Notes: generated from the letters alone by a model not told the origin. Shown: positions 9,042 through 18,618, numbered from the stretch's first letter. The stretch: DNA of 64,000 bases from Algoriphagus sp. NG3 (GCF_034119865.1 NZ_CP139421.1:4814501-4878500), one strand, 5' to 3'. Program-made: numbers and translations.

Positions 9042-10076
9042 ATGAAACTTAGCTATACAATAATGACAGGCGCTTTGGCTCTGGCTTGTGCATGTTCCTC
9101 GCCAAAAACCACAAAACAAGTTGAGAAAACTCCAGAGCTCTCGGGCAATCCTATCTTCGAAGGCTGGTATGCCGATCCTGAAGGAATTGTCTTTGGGGAT
9201 GAATACTGGATTTACCCGACTTTTTCCGCAGGATATACTGATCAATTACATTTCGACGCGTTCTCATCAAAAGACCTAGTGACCTGGGAAAAACATGCCA
9301 ATATCCTCGACACTGCCGCTGTCAAATGGGCCAGACAAGCCATGTGGGCACCTGCGGCAATAGAAAAAGACGGGAAGTATTACCTCTTCTTCTCCGCCAA
9401 CGATATCCAGCGACCAAGCCGCCCGGGCTGGGATCCGAATAATGACATCAACCATTTTGGAGGATTGGGAGTCGCTGTGGCCGATTCACCGGGAGGTCCA
9501 TTTAAAGACCATATCGGCGAACCTTTGCTTTCAGAATTTCACAATGATGCCCAGCCCATCGATCAATTCGTTTTCAAAGATACCGACGGCACCTATTACA
9601 TGCTGTACGGAGGCTGGAGTCATTGTAACATTGGTAAACTCAACGCTGATTTTACGGGTTTTGAACCATGGGAGGATGGGGAGCTCTTCCATGAAATCAC
9701 ACCGGAAGGCTACGTAGAAGGCCCTTTTGTATTTATCAGGGAAGGAAAATATTACTTTATGTGGTCTGAAGGTGGCTGGGGCAATGACAGCTACAAAGTG
9801 GCCTATGCTATGGCGGATAGTATTACCGGTCCTTGGGAGCGAATCGATACCATCTTGGAATCTGATACTACAGTAGCCACCGGAGCAGGACATAATTCAG
9901 TAATCCAAAAACCGAACAGCGATGATTGGTACATGATCTATCACCGCAGACCCATCCCTAACGAAGGCAGAGATCATCGGGTAACTGCGGTTGATATCAT
10001 GGAATTCAATGAAGATGGCACGATCAAGCCGGTCAAAATGACTTTCGAAGGAGTAGAGGCAAATCCGATCAAATGA
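9042..10076 (+). CDS. Glycoside hydrolase family 43 lipoprotein (xylosidase/arabinofuranosidase type)
   Basis: A 344-residue five-bladed-propeller glycosidase. The three acidic residues typical of GH43 are visible: Asp in WYADPEG near residue 43 (base), Asp in PIDQFVF near 172 (pKa modulator) and Glu in VEGPFVF near 225 (acid). The N-terminus is a short hydrophobic signal ending ALACACSS, which suggests lipidation, so the enzyme is probably periplasmic or surface-anchored. The ATG at 9042 is preferred; the frame's earlier start is a TTG at 9024. GH43 members act on xylan, arabinan or arabinoxylan side chains, and the exact substrate cannot be read here. No SusC/SusD partners are nearby, so this is not a full polysaccharide-utilisation locus. 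Confidence 0.88.
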   Translation: MKLSYTIMTGALALACACSSPKTTKQVEKTPELSGNPIFEGWYADPEGIVFGDEYWIYPTFSAGYTDQLHFDAFSSKDLVTWEKHANILDTAAVKWARQAMWAPAAIEKDGKYYLFFSANDIQRPSRPGWDPNNDINHFGGLGVAVADSPGGPFKDHIGEPLLSEFHNDAQPIDQFVFKDTDGTYYMLYGGWSHCNIGKLNADFTGFEPWEDGELFHEITPEGYVEGPFVFIREGKYYFMWSEGGWGNDSYKVAYAMADSITGPWERIDTILESDTTVATGAGHNSVIQKPNSDDWYMIYHRRPIPNEGRDHRVTAVDIMEFNEDGTIKPVKMTFEGVEANPIK

Positions 10077-10435
10077 ATTTCCCGAAACAAAAAATCTGCC
10101 GTGATATTGCCACCAAAACCATAGGCCAAACATCACGGCAGGATTGCCTTACTTGAAAAATAAAGAACAGCTTAATCTACTTTGTCGTAAAGCCGCTCTC
10201 CAATACATTTAGCTTGAATACTTAATAACATATCGTTGCATTCGAAGACATATGAACGTTACGTGTGAAATTGCCCATACGCTACAATAGTTTTAGAATT
10301 TATTTTTTAGCTGTTATTTATTCTGCGCACACTATTTGGTAAAGAGGGTGGGTTTCAATTCCCCATATACCAGTAAACAAATTTAAAGTGGCTACCTTTT
10401 TGTCCTAAATCCATTTAACCAATTGAATAACAGCT
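10077..10435. other. 359-base gap with a perfect hairpin and no gene
   Basis: CTGCCGTGAT at 10096-10105 pairs perfectly with ATCACGGCAG at 10132-10141. On the plus strand no T run follows; on the minus strand the hairpin is followed by a run of T (A-rich stretch at 10089-10094), as in a terminator for minus-strand transcription. It may terminate GH43 inefficiently or serve an unseen minus-strand RNA. The rest of the gap is AT-rich and I see no gene in it. Confidence 0.5.
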
Positions 10436-10903
10436 ATGAAAACCCTATTTACACTAGTGCTGGCTGCTTTGGCAATGATAGCTTGTGAAGGACCTAAGAA
10501 AGACACCCCAATTGATGCAGCTTTTTCCCCAAGGGAGGAGCATTTGGAAGCATTAAATACGGAATGTTTTCAGTATGTTGGTGAACGTGATACCGTCCTA
10601 CTTACCACTACTATTGATGGCACTAATCTGACGGGTACATTAGACTATTCATTTTTTGAGAAGGATAAAAACTCCGGAACCATAGAAGGGGAAATCCGGG
10701 GTGATTTGCTTATTGCAGAATACACTTTCCAATCCGAAGGGCAGACCTCAAAACGCCAGGTAGTCTTCAAAAATACCGATGAAGGTTGGAAAGAAGGATA
10801 TGGAGATATGAAAGCTGTGGATGGTATTCCAGTCCAGGTCAACATTGATTCTCTAGATTTCAGCCATACTATGGCTTTGACTCCCGTACCATGTGACAAT
10901 TGA
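10436..10903 (+). CDS. Small predicted lipoprotein, unknown function
   Basis: A 155-residue protein I do not recognise. Residues 1-17 form a hydrophobic signal followed by a lipobox-like AMIACEG, so it should be lipidated at Cys17. The body contains alternating polar and hydrophobic stretches (TTIDGTNLTGTLDYSF, GTIEGEIRGDLLIAEYTF) that look like a small beta-sheet domain. It stands alone between the GH43 gene and the MscS channel. Confidence 0.75.
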   Translation: MKTLFTLVLAALAMIACEGPKKDTPIDAAFSPREEHLEALNTECFQYVGERDTVLLTTTIDGTNLTGTLDYSFFEKDKNSGTIEGEIRGDLLIAEYTFQSEGQTSKRQVVFKNTDEGWKEGYGDMKAVDGIPVQVNIDSLDFSHTMALTPVPCDN

Positions 10904-11029
10904 GCTTTGCTTAATTTTGGCTTTCTCACTTCAATTTCCTAATTTCTAATCTGATCGCACCCAAAATCACCTTTTTGTAAGCTGAATATATCAGCCTAAT
11001 GTTTTACATACCTTTTTGAAACAGCGTCT

Positions 11030-11956
11030 ATGAAGTACTATGGTCGATTGATTATTCCTTTGCTGATTACCCTTGCGTTAGCTTTTTCCAAGCTTTACTA
11101 TGGGCCTATAACAAAAGATTGGGAAGGCATATGGTCTTTTGTTCCCCATATCAATACTGTTTTGATTATTTGTGGATTTACCTGGTGTCTTTTGGTTTTG
11201 CTTCAGATCTTAAAAAGAATTTTTATAAAGCAGTATGATATATCCCAAGAAGATAATCTCAAAGCTAGAAAAGTACTTACCCAGATTAATATCCTTGTCA
11301 AAGTAGCGAATTTTGTGGTCATCCTTTTAGGAATAGGCCTGATCCTGATATCATTCGAATCTGTCCGGAAAGTTGGGGTGGGTTTTTTCGCCTCTGCGGG
11401 GGTGGCCGGAATTATTATTGGTTTTTCGGCTCAGAAGGCTATCGGTACGTTAATAGCAGGGATTCAGATTGCCATTACCCAGCCCTTTCGTCTGGATGAC
11501 GCTGTGGTAGTAGAAGGGGAGTGGGGATGGATAGAAGAGATTAATCTGAATTATATAGTTGTCAGGATTTGGGATCTGAGAAGATTGGTACTTCCTACTA
11601 CCTATTTTTTGGAGAAACCTTTTCAAAACTGGACAAGGACTTCTGCCAACCTCCTGGGGTCGGTCTTTCTTTACACAGATTACACGGTGTCTTTTGATGC
11701 GCTGCGGCAGGAACTGGATCGTATTTTGGAGACCACTTCTCTATGGGATAAAAAAGTCAAAGTACTGCAGGTATCAGATGCCAAGGAACGCACAGTGGAG
11801 ATACGGATTTTGGTAAGTGCAAAAAATTCACCCACCGCATGGGATCTTAGGGTTTACGTCAGGGAAAAAATGATCGAATTTATACAGAAAAATTATCCAG
11901 AAAGCCTACCAAAAACCCGGGTGGAAATGTTTTCGGCCAAAATTTCTTCTGAGTAA
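11030..11956 (+). CDS. MscS-family small-conductance mechanosensitive channel
   Basis: A 308-residue inner-membrane channel that would open under membrane tension to release solutes during osmotic downshock. Hydrophobic segments lie near residues 5-22, 38-62, 88-110 and 115-150. The last is Gly/Ala-rich (VGVGFFASAGVAGIIIGFSAQ) and matches the pore-lining TM3 of MscS; it is followed by the typical TLIAGIQIAITQPFRLDDAV-like run leading into the beta domain. The C-terminal cytoplasmic domain is of normal size. It is a monocistronic plus-strand gene, convergent with the gliding-motility C-terminal protein 20 bases downstream. Confidence 0.9.
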   Translation: MKYYGRLIIPLLITLALAFSKLYYGPITKDWEGIWSFVPHINTVLIICGFTWCLLVLLQILKRIFIKQYDISQEDNLKARKVLTQINILVKVANFVVILLGIGLILISFESVRKVGVGFFASAGVAGIIIGFSAQKAIGTLIAGIQIAITQPFRLDDAVVVEGEWGWIEEINLNYIVVRIWDLRRLVLPTTYFLEKPFQNWTRTSANLLGSVFLYTDYTVSFDALRQELDRILETTSLWDKKVKVLQVSDAKERTVEIRILVSAKNSPTAWDLRVYVREKMIEFIQKNYPESLPKTRVEMFSAKISSE

Positions 11957-11976
11957 GAGTAAATTAATCTTATTCA

Positions 11977-13173
11977 TTACCGTATTAAAACAAATACGCC
12001 GTCCCTAATGATTTTATCTCCAGAAGCAGTTATGAAGATTCCTTTGAAAACGTAATTTCCCTCTGGGACATTTTCCCCATTCCAAGTCCCGTCCCAGCCC
12101 ATAGATTCCAGACTGTCTGTTTCGTAGATTAGTTCGCCCCAGGTATTGAACACAAGAAAGCTTATAGAAGCTATTCCTTTATATTCAGGTTTAAAGTAAA
12201 GGTTTTTAGTACTAGCAGGAGTAAATGCATTGGGGAGTATGATCATGTAGTCATCACTCACTTCCACTACTTTCTCAATTGAATGCGCACAACCGATGTC
12301 ATCTATGGCTGTTAAAACCACAGGATAACTCCCTTTAGAGGAATAAGTGTGAGTTGGATTAGCTATATTACTTTCGTTGCCATCTCCGAAGCTCCAATGC
12401 TGTGAGACTACATTCCAAGATGTGGCATCTTTAAAATCCACGGGTTGAAATACCTGTAGATTCCCATTTACCTGTACGCTGCCTTGTCCTAGATCCACTT
12501 CATAAGTAAAGTCGGGCTCTAATAAGCTTTCTGCAATAGTCACCTCAATGGTATTAGTGGGCGACCAGCAGCCAAAATCTTTATAACTACTTCTTATTGA
12601 ATAGACCCCGTTCTGCGTTTGTTTGTATATCTCATCCATTGGAATAGAATTCCCGGAAGGATCCAGGATTTCGTAGTCAAAAACCAAAGGGTCAAAATCA
12701 TCGATAAAATCACTCAAATCGACAGATCCAGTTGGATCACATACAGCTGCGGGCCTGGTCGTTTTAAGGTCGGGTACGTTAAAAACCCTGACTTTTATAT
12801 GCTCAAGTAGTGATGTGGGTAAATTTTGGTAGGAGGCTCCCACATAGTAATTATAGGTTGACGCTTGAATGTAAGTATTAGCTGTTGACTCATACGCCAA
12901 GCCTACTATGGTCATACTGCCGTCCGCATTAATTTGATATTCTATACCATCATCTATTCCCGAAAAAATTTCCACGGTACCATTGGAATCATGATACCAG
13001 GTAACATCAGGAGAGTCCCCGGCCGGATTCAAGCTTGGCCAGACTGTGACAGGCTCACCCTCGCAGATTTCCAGGGTACCTGGATCAGTTGTCTGCGCAT
13101 ATAAAGAAGCACTTAGCAATAAAATAAGCTGAAAGAAATAAAAAGATGCTTTATGTGAAGCTGTTTTTAGCAT
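11977..13173 (-). CDS. Secreted PKD-domain protein with gliding-motility C-terminal (T9SS) domain
   Basis: A 398-residue secreted protein. Residues 1-26 are a signal peptide ending YAQ. A PKD-type beta-sandwich lies at about 220-300 (WSFGDGNESNIANPTHTYSSKG). The last ~85 residues match the CHU/gliding-motility-associated C-terminal domain (LPNAFTP, FNTWGELIYETDS, GWDGTWNG, VPEGNYVFKG), which directs proteins to the type IX secretion system. The middle region is unassigned. The protein is probably displayed on the surface or secreted, partnered with the PorP/SprF protein encoded upstream on the same strand. Confidence 0.85.
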   Translation of the reverse strand: MLKTASHKASFYFFQLILLLSASLYAQTTDPGTLEICEGEPVTVWPSLNPAGDSPDVTWYHDSNGTVEIFSGIDDGIEYQINADGSMTIVGLAYESTANTYIQASTYNYYVGASYQNLPTSLLEHIKVRVFNVPDLKTTRPAAVCDPTGSVDLSDFIDDFDPLVFDYEILDPSGNSIPMDEIYKQTQNGVYSIRSSYKDFGCWSPTNTIEVTIAESLLEPDFTYEVDLGQGSVQVNGNLQVFQPVDFKDATSWNVVSQHWSFGDGNESNIANPTHTYSSKGSYPVVLTAIDDIGCAHSIEKVVEVSDDYMIILPNAFTPASTKNLYFKPEYKGIASISFLVFNTWGELIYETDSLESMGWDGTWNGENVPEGNYVFKGIFITASGDKIIRDGVFVLIR

Positions 13174-13361
13174 GTGCTGACTTTTACCTAAGCAATCCTA
13201 CTGATTCGGATAAAGGATTAGGTTAAAATTAATAATTACAATACATCGCTCTGAATTTCAGATGGGTAAAATGTATCTGTAGTTTACGAAAGAACAATTC
13301 CTTAATATGATATTCACCTTATTAACATACGAGCTACAAAATTTATAATTGACTTTACCAC

Positions 13362-14405
13362 CTAATATTTAAAACATGGAATAACTCTATCCCTAAGGTT
13401 TCTGCTTTTCTTATCTCCCCAAAGGAAGGAATAGGTCATCGAAATCTCATGTGCCCCACCGCTGTTTTTTTGTCCTAGTTTAGAGATAGTCACATCATAG
13501 GAATACCCTATGTCCAGTCCATTTTCGAGAGACACGCCTATCAGCCCGATGATTGACTCATTATTCGGAAGGTTGTTTTTAGTGGGCAAACCCCTATACC
13601 ATAGCCCCAATACCAAGGGATCTAAAAACAATTGAGCGCCCACATCCAACTGATTGAATGGATCCTGTTGCTTATAGTTGAAGGCAAAGGAAATAGAACG
13701 TTCGGCATAGGCATGGGTAAAGTAATTTCTCCGTCCACCCACCAGGTCAAATTTAATTCCTCCTTGTGCGGATAGTTTCATCGGCAATCTGGAAATCTGG
13801 TCATCTACGAATGAGGTGTTGGGCTCCGAAAGATGATGCGCAGAAGCCCCAAGCCAGATTTTGTTGGAGTAAAACATCCCTCCAATGCTGTAATCAACAA
13901 AACTATACCGACTATCGATAGGAATGCCATTGAGCTCATCAGTAATTCCTCCTATTGTCCCGTTGATTATGTCGATTTGAGTACCAAATACCAGGTCAGA
14001 GAATAAAGCGTCCCGCTGCATATAGCTGACCATCCCTCCCAGCCTAAAAAACATATTCTCACTCAATTTAAGCCGATATGCATAGGAAAGTCCTATCTCA
14101 TTGGTGGATAGATTGGCCAAGCTTTCCTGGCTTCCATTGAATATCAGCCCTACGCCACTGTTATAATCAAAAATATAGTGGTCTATGTAGGCTGAATAGG
14201 AGTTGAAGTTTTGATCCAAACCGGGCCATTGGTTTCTGTAGTTGATCCCGATGCGGGTCAGCTCACTGGCACCCGTCAAAGCAGGATTCAAATAAAGCGG
14301 GGCAGCGTAGAATTGAGAGTACTGGGTATCCTGAGCATTTGCATTTTGAAAAATGCAGCAAATAGCCCCTATAGTTATGAATACATTAATTATTCTCCTA
14401 TACAT
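13362..14405 (-). CDS. PorP/SprF family type IX secretion outer-membrane protein
   Basis: A 347-residue outer-membrane beta-barrel with a signal peptide ending ANAQ, followed by the family's typical opening DTQYSQFYAAPLYLNPALTGA. PorP/SprF proteins help T9SS substrates with gliding-type C-terminal domains reach the surface. I use the ATG at 14405 because it begins the signal peptide directly; an in-frame ATG at 14420 is also possible. It lies upstream of the CHU-type protein with a 188-base gap. In most Bacteroidota pairs the adhesin-like gene comes first and the SprF-like gene second, so the order here is reversed. Confidence 0.9.
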   Translation of the reverse strand: MYRRIINVFITIGAICCIFQNANAQDTQYSQFYAAPLYLNPALTGASELTRIGINYRNQWPGLDQNFNSYSAYIDHYIFDYNSGVGLIFNGSQESLANLSTNEIGLSYAYRLKLSENMFFRLGGMVSYMQRDALFSDLVFGTQIDIINGTIGGITDELNGIPIDSRYSFVDYSIGGMFYSNKIWLGASAHHLSEPNTSFVDDQISRLPMKLSAQGGIKFDLVGGRRNYFTHAYAERSISFAFNYKQQDPFNQLDVGAQLFLDPLVLGLWYRGLPTKNNLPNNESIIGLIGVSLENGLDIGYSYDVTISKLGQKNSGGAHEISMTYSFLWGDKKSRNLRDRVIPCFKY

Positions 14406-14427
14406 AGATAACCATACCATCGCCGTA

Positions 14428-14454
14428 CAAATCTATAAAATAGAGAACTGGCAA
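14428..14454 (-). promoter_or_regulatory. Predicted promoter of the PorP/SprF gene
   Basis: On the minus strand, TTG (14454-14452), a 16-base spacer and TAGATTTG (14435-14428) match the Bacteroidota -33/-7 consensus. Transcription should begin near 14423, just before the two candidate start codons. Confidence 0.55.
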
Positions 14455-14632
14455 TGGTTAACTAATTATGAATTAAAGTTTCGGAACAACTAGGGCTTAG
14501 GACTGTGGTTTTCAATCACAATGAGTTCCAAAGGATCTTACCAGAAATTGTCACCTAATGAGATCTTTTTAAATTAATCCAACTCCTGTTCAATAATTAT
14601 ACCAATGCGAAATCGCCGGTATACTTACTGAA

Positions 14633-15865
14633 TCAAATATCCAAATCTACCTGATCTTTGATCAAATCCTCGAAAACTTCCCTTTTTCTTATCAATTTGG
14701 CCTTTCCTCCCAGTACTAAGACTTCGGCGGGACGAAGCCTCGAATTGTAATTGGAAGCCATACTGAATCCATATGCACCAGCATTTTTGAATACTAACAA
14801 ATCTCCCTTTGACACAGAGGACAGCACTCTGTCCTTAGCCAGAGTATCTGTCTCACAGATATATCCCACAATATTATAAGGAGCTGGGTCTCCTTCTGGA
14901 TTGCTTAGATTATAGAGGTCATGAAATGCATCATACATCATAGGCCGGATCAGGTGATTAAGTCCAGAATCCACGCCTACAAAGGTAATCTCCGGTGTTT
15001 TTTTGACCACGTTCGTTTCTACGATCAGGTACCCGGATTCACTCACCAGATACTTCCCTGGCTCCAGCCAAAGTTCTAACTCCCTCCCATATTGCTCACA
15101 GAATGTCTTAAAGGCCGCTGACACTTTGGTGCCTACCTCTGCTATATCTGTAGCCGGATCCCCGGCTTTATAAGCTACTTTGAAGCCTCCTCCAAAATCC
15201 AGAAAGGTCAAATCAGGAAAATCCATTGCAGCCTCGAAGAGCACATTTCCCCCTCGAAGAAAAACCTCTGCATCCAGTATGTCTGAGCCTGTATGGATGT
15301 GAAGACCTACAATTTTTATGTCATGTTTCTTTACCACCTCAAGGATTTCAGGCAGCTGCTGTATGGAGATCCCAAACTTACTTTGGCTATGCCCTACGGA
15401 AATCTTCGCATTTCCCCCGGCCATGATATGCGGATTGATACGGATACATGCAGGCTTGGTATTTCCATAGATTGCGCCAAACTCATCCATTAGCGGGAGG
15501 CTGTCCAGATTTACCATCACTCCGAGTTCCACAGCTTCCTGTACTTCACGGAAATTCACCCCACTTGGCGTGTACATAATGTCCTTGGCCGCAAATCCCG
15601 CCAGCATACAAATCCTGATCTCCTCAATAGATACCGCATCCACACCTTCCCCGGCTTTTTTGACCAACTTAAGAATATTGATGTTTGATAGAGCTTTTGT
15701 GGCATATTTGATCTTCAGGGGAACTTCGGCAAATGCACTTTGAAGGGATTTGATCTGATTCATGATCTTTTCACCGTCATAGACATATACTGGTGTGCCA
15801 TGTTCTTGGGCAATGGAATTTAAGCTTACTCCCTGAAGCTGAATAGGATGTTGAGATGCTGACAT
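14633..15865 (-). CDS. lysA: Diaminopimelate decarboxylase
   Basis: A PLP-dependent fold-III decarboxylase converting meso-diaminopimelate to L-lysine, the last step of lysine synthesis. Of 410 residues, the PLP lysine is in IKYATKALSN near residue 44, the HIHTGSD segment lies near 188, the glycine-rich phosphate-binding loop DFGGGFK near 220, and the C-terminal active-site motif CETDTLAKDR near 335. The frame is open from a TTG at 15895, but the ATG at 15865 gives the usual N-terminus. A TATCTTTG box at 15890-15883 on the minus strand could serve as its -7 element. The gene appears monocistronic. Confidence 0.95.
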   Translation of the reverse strand: MSASQHPIQLQGVSLNSIAQEHGTPVYVYDGEKIMNQIKSLQSAFAEVPLKIKYATKALSNINILKLVKKAGEGVDAVSIEEIRICMLAGFAAKDIMYTPSGVNFREVQEAVELGVMVNLDSLPLMDEFGAIYGNTKPACIRINPHIMAGGNAKISVGHSQSKFGISIQQLPEILEVVKKHDIKIVGLHIHTGSDILDAEVFLRGGNVLFEAAMDFPDLTFLDFGGGFKVAYKAGDPATDIAEVGTKVSAAFKTFCEQYGRELELWLEPGKYLVSESGYLIVETNVVKKTPEITFVGVDSGLNHLIRPMMYDAFHDLYNLSNPEGDPAPYNIVGYICETDTLAKDRVLSSVSKGDLLVFKNAGAYGFSMASNYNSRLRPAEVLVLGGKAKLIRKREVFEDLIKDQVDLDI

Positions 15866-16065
15866 TATCTGAAATTTGCGGGCAAAGATAGCCAAATAAC
15901 AAAAAAAGGAGGCATCCGCCCCCTATTTTCATATGTTATAGTGTAATTAAGAAAACACTGTTTTCGTGCCTAAATATAGTAGAAGCTTGGGAAATTGATC
16001 GCCCTGTGTACTTACTTATATGGGTTAAATATTGTTAAGCTCTCTTAGTGGCCTGATTATAGGTA

Positions 16066-16073
16066 TAAATTTG
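16066..16073 (+). promoter_or_regulatory. Predicted -7 box of the histidine-kinase gene (leaderless)
   Basis: TAAATTTG fits TAnnTTTG and ends four bases before the ATG at 16078. No convincing TTG -33 box lies at the right distance. The sequence around it (TAAATTTGTAAAATG) closely resembles that at rlmF (TAGATTTGTAAGATG). Confidence 0.45.
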
Positions 16074-16077
16074 TAAA

Positions 16078-17805
16078 ATGTCGAAAAGTAACATCATACT
16101 TATCGTTGTCTTGATGTCTCTGGCCAGCTTTGGCCTGATGGGATTCCAATTCTATTGGGTGAAAAACGCAATTCGTATCAATAGTGAGCGCTTTGAGCAA
16201 AACGTTCATCAGGCACTGTCAAACACTGTAGATAAACTCGAAAAAGGGGAGACTTCTGCGGCATTTGACTATATAATGCAAGACTCAGTCATGAGTAGAA
16301 CTCTTTTCGAAAAAATTGACCCAATTGATTTCAGAGACATTACCATCAATTCCAGACAGATTTATAGACCAAGACCTTCTTTAGTGGACTCATTTTTCCC
16401 GGAACCAGCGCCCAAAGTAAGCCAGACGTTCCGAAGAATACTCGAGTCACGGGGGTTGGATATGAACCAACTGGAGGATTTGGAGACATTTTTTGCTTAT
16501 ATGACTCCCGAATTGGCGTCTAAAATGTTCACCCCAGATGAAATGGAAGTACTTCTTCAGGAGAAAGAGCGTCAGTTACAATATATAAGTAGGGTAGAGA
16601 AATCAGCCAATGAAGAAAACCCTTCTAATCAAGAACCCTATTATCAGGAAGTTGTACGGGAAATAAACCTAGACCCAAACCTGATCGAAAAAATCACCAA
16701 AGCAAATAGGAAGATCGAACTTTATAATAGGATGTGGAGTGAGATGGCTGCAGGACAGCAGGCAATATTGGACAGGCTGGATACAGCGCAGGTCAGAAAA
16801 TTATTGAAAAACTATTTATTTGAACAGAACATTTATGAGGATTTTGAGCTGGGATTGCTTAAGGATGATGGGCGGATCATACCCATAGGAAATGTCAATG
16901 CACAGTTCACCTTAGTCCAAAAAGGAATCCAGGCTCAACTTTTTCCTAATGACATATTCGGTAAAGAGAATTACCTGACTGTCTATTTCCCCCGTAAAAA
17001 TACACGGGTGATCCGAGAAGTCTGGCTGCCGATTACCAGTTCTATCCTTTTTATTGTAGTGATCATCTCCTGTTTTATCTATGCGATAAAGGTAATCATC
17101 CGGCAAAAGGCAGTTTCGGACACGAAGAATGATTTCATCAATAACATGACCCACGAGTTCAAGACACCACTGGCTACGGTAAGCCTGGCAGTGGAGGCTC
17201 TGCAAGACCCTGAGCTATCCAGTCAGGACAAGTTCCGGACACGATATCTGGGTATCATCAAGGATGAAAATAAGCGGCTGGTTTCCCAGGTAGAAAACGT
17301 TCTTCAGGCTGCTGCGTTGGATAGGAAGGACTTTCAGCTAAAAATAGAACCACTGAACCTTGAGGATATTCTGAAGTCCACGGTAGATCATTTTGGTCTT
17401 CAGGTGGAGAAAAAAGGAGGTCAAATTACATTTAACAATGAGATGAAAGACCCAATCATAGATGGGGATCAATTTCATATCACGCATATTTTCAACAATA
17501 TGCTGGACAATGCCAACAAGTATTCTCCCGAAATGCCTATGATCACCATTGAGGCCAAAGACAATGAAGAACAGGTGTTCATTACAATTAAAGATCAGGG
17601 AATCGGTATGAATAAAGACGCACAACGGAAAATTTTTGATAAATTCTACCGGGTTCCTACAGGAAATGTGCATGATGTCAAAGGCTTTGGCCTGGGGCTT
17701 TCTTATGTGAAAACCATGCTGGAAGCCCATAAAGGAGGAATTCAAGTAAATAGCGAACTTGGAAAAGGAAGCTCATTCACCATTAACTTACCTAAGAAAC
17801 AATGA
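16078..17805 (+). CDS. Two-component sensor histidine kinase
   Basis: A 575-residue inner-membrane sensor kinase. TM1 is at about residues 7-28 and TM2 at about 318-340, enclosing a ~290-residue periplasmic sensor with no recognised fold but rich in predicted helix. The cytoplasmic part has the HisKA phosphorylation motif NNMTHEFKTPL with His near 358, and an HATPase_c domain with N-box NNMLDNANKYSPE, DQGIGM and GFGLGLSYV. Its stop overlaps the response-regulator start by the ATGA arrangement, so the two are translationally coupled and surely cognate. The stimulus is unknown. Confidence 0.94.
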   Translation: MSKSNIILIVVLMSLASFGLMGFQFYWVKNAIRINSERFEQNVHQALSNTVDKLEKGETSAAFDYIMQDSVMSRTLFEKIDPIDFRDITINSRQIYRPRPSLVDSFFPEPAPKVSQTFRRILESRGLDMNQLEDLETFFAYMTPELASKMFTPDEMEVLLQEKERQLQYISRVEKSANEENPSNQEPYYQEVVREINLDPNLIEKITKANRKIELYNRMWSEMAAGQQAILDRLDTAQVRKLLKNYLFEQNIYEDFELGLLKDDGRIIPIGNVNAQFTLVQKGIQAQLFPNDIFGKENYLTVYFPRKNTRVIREVWLPITSSILFIVVIISCFIYAIKVIIRQKAVSDTKNDFINNMTHEFKTPLATVSLAVEALQDPELSSQDKFRTRYLGIIKDENKRLVSQVENVLQAAALDRKDFQLKIEPLNLEDILKSTVDHFGLQVEKKGGQITFNNEMKDPIIDGDQFHITHIFNNMLDNANKYSPEMPMITIEAKDNEEQVFITIKDQGIGMNKDAQRKIFDKFYRVPTGNVHDVKGFGLGLSYVKTMLEAHKGGIQVNSELGKGSSFTINLPKKQ

Positions 17806-18497
17806 GTAAAGCAAAACTATTAGTGGTCGAAGACGATCCGAACCTGGGAGATATCCTACAGGAATATCTGGAAATGAAGGGGTATGAACCAACTCTCTGC
17901 CGCGACGGTGAGGAAGGTTGGAACAAGTACAAAAAAGGTAAATATGATCTTTGCCTGCTGGATATCATGATGCCTAAAAAAGACGGGTTTACCCTGGCCA
18001 GGGAAATCAAAAAGGTGGAAGAAAATCTTCCTATCCTGTTTCTGACGGCAAAAAACCAGAAAGATGATATCATCGAAGGATTGAAGATCGGCGCTGACGA
18101 TTACCTCACCAAACCCTTCAGTATGGAGGAGTTGTTGCTACGTGTGAACGCTATTCTGCGTAGAACACACAAAAGTGAGGACGTCAATCCTCTGAAGGTT
18201 TATTCCTTTGGCGGCTTTGTGCTTCATTACGATGAACAGTTTCTCGATGGCCCTAAAGGCCGCCACAAATTGACCTCTAAAGAAAATGAACTGATCCGTC
18301 TGTTAGCTTCTGAAATCAACAACTTGGTTAACAGAAGCCATGCACTTAAGCAAATCTGGGGAGACGACAGCTACTTCAATGCCCGAAGTATGGACGTATA
18401 TCTCAGCAAAATCCGTAAACTTCTCAAAGACGATCCCAAAGTTCAGATAATCACGGTACACGGAGAAGGTTTCAAGCTGATCGTGAGTGAGGGGTGA
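17802..18497 (+). CDS. OmpR/PhoB-type response regulator
   Basis: A 231-residue transcription factor. The receiver domain occupies residues 1-120, with the acidic pocket in VVEDDPN, phospho-acceptor Asp near residue 53 in LLDIMMPKKDG, the Thr in FLTAKN and Lys in DDYLTKPFS. The C-terminal ~100 residues are an OmpR-type winged helix (TSKENELIRLLA, then RSMDVYLSKIRKLL). It shares four bases with the upstream kinase gene. Its targets cannot be read from the window. Confidence 0.95.
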   Translation: MSKAKLLVVEDDPNLGDILQEYLEMKGYEPTLCRDGEEGWNKYKKGKYDLCLLDIMMPKKDGFTLAREIKKVEENLPILFLTAKNQKDDIIEGLKIGADDYLTKPFSMEELLLRVNAILRRTHKSEDVNPLKVYSFGGFVLHYDEQFLDGPKGRHKLTSKENELIRLLASEINNLVNRSHALKQIWGDDSYFNARSMDVYLSKIRKLLKDDPKVQIITVHGEGFKLIVSEG

Positions 18498-18545
18498 TGT
18501 GATGTAGCCCAGGTGTCTGATGTTTCCAGTCTTCAGTAAATTGCT

Positions 18546-18618
18546 AGTGGTGAAAAGTTAAAGGTGAAAAGTACAGTACTGATAACTGCGACTGGGATAC
18601 TTCTTACTTTTCACCACT
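18546..18618. terminator. Long inverted repeat between convergent genes, possible bidirectional terminator
   Basis: AGTGGTGAAAAGT at 18546-18558 pairs perfectly over 13 bases with ACTTTTCACCACT at 18606-18618, leaving a 47-nt loop. A second partial copy (GGTGAAAAGT, 18563-18572) makes an alternative 5' arm. It sits between the response regulator and the epimerase, whose transcripts converge. No T run follows directly, so termination is an inference. Confidence 0.45.

Noticed and set aside
9531..9893. 120-codon minus-strand open frame inside the GH43 gene
   Set aside because: It lies wholly within a motif-complete GH43 gene on the other strand and has no recognisable domain.
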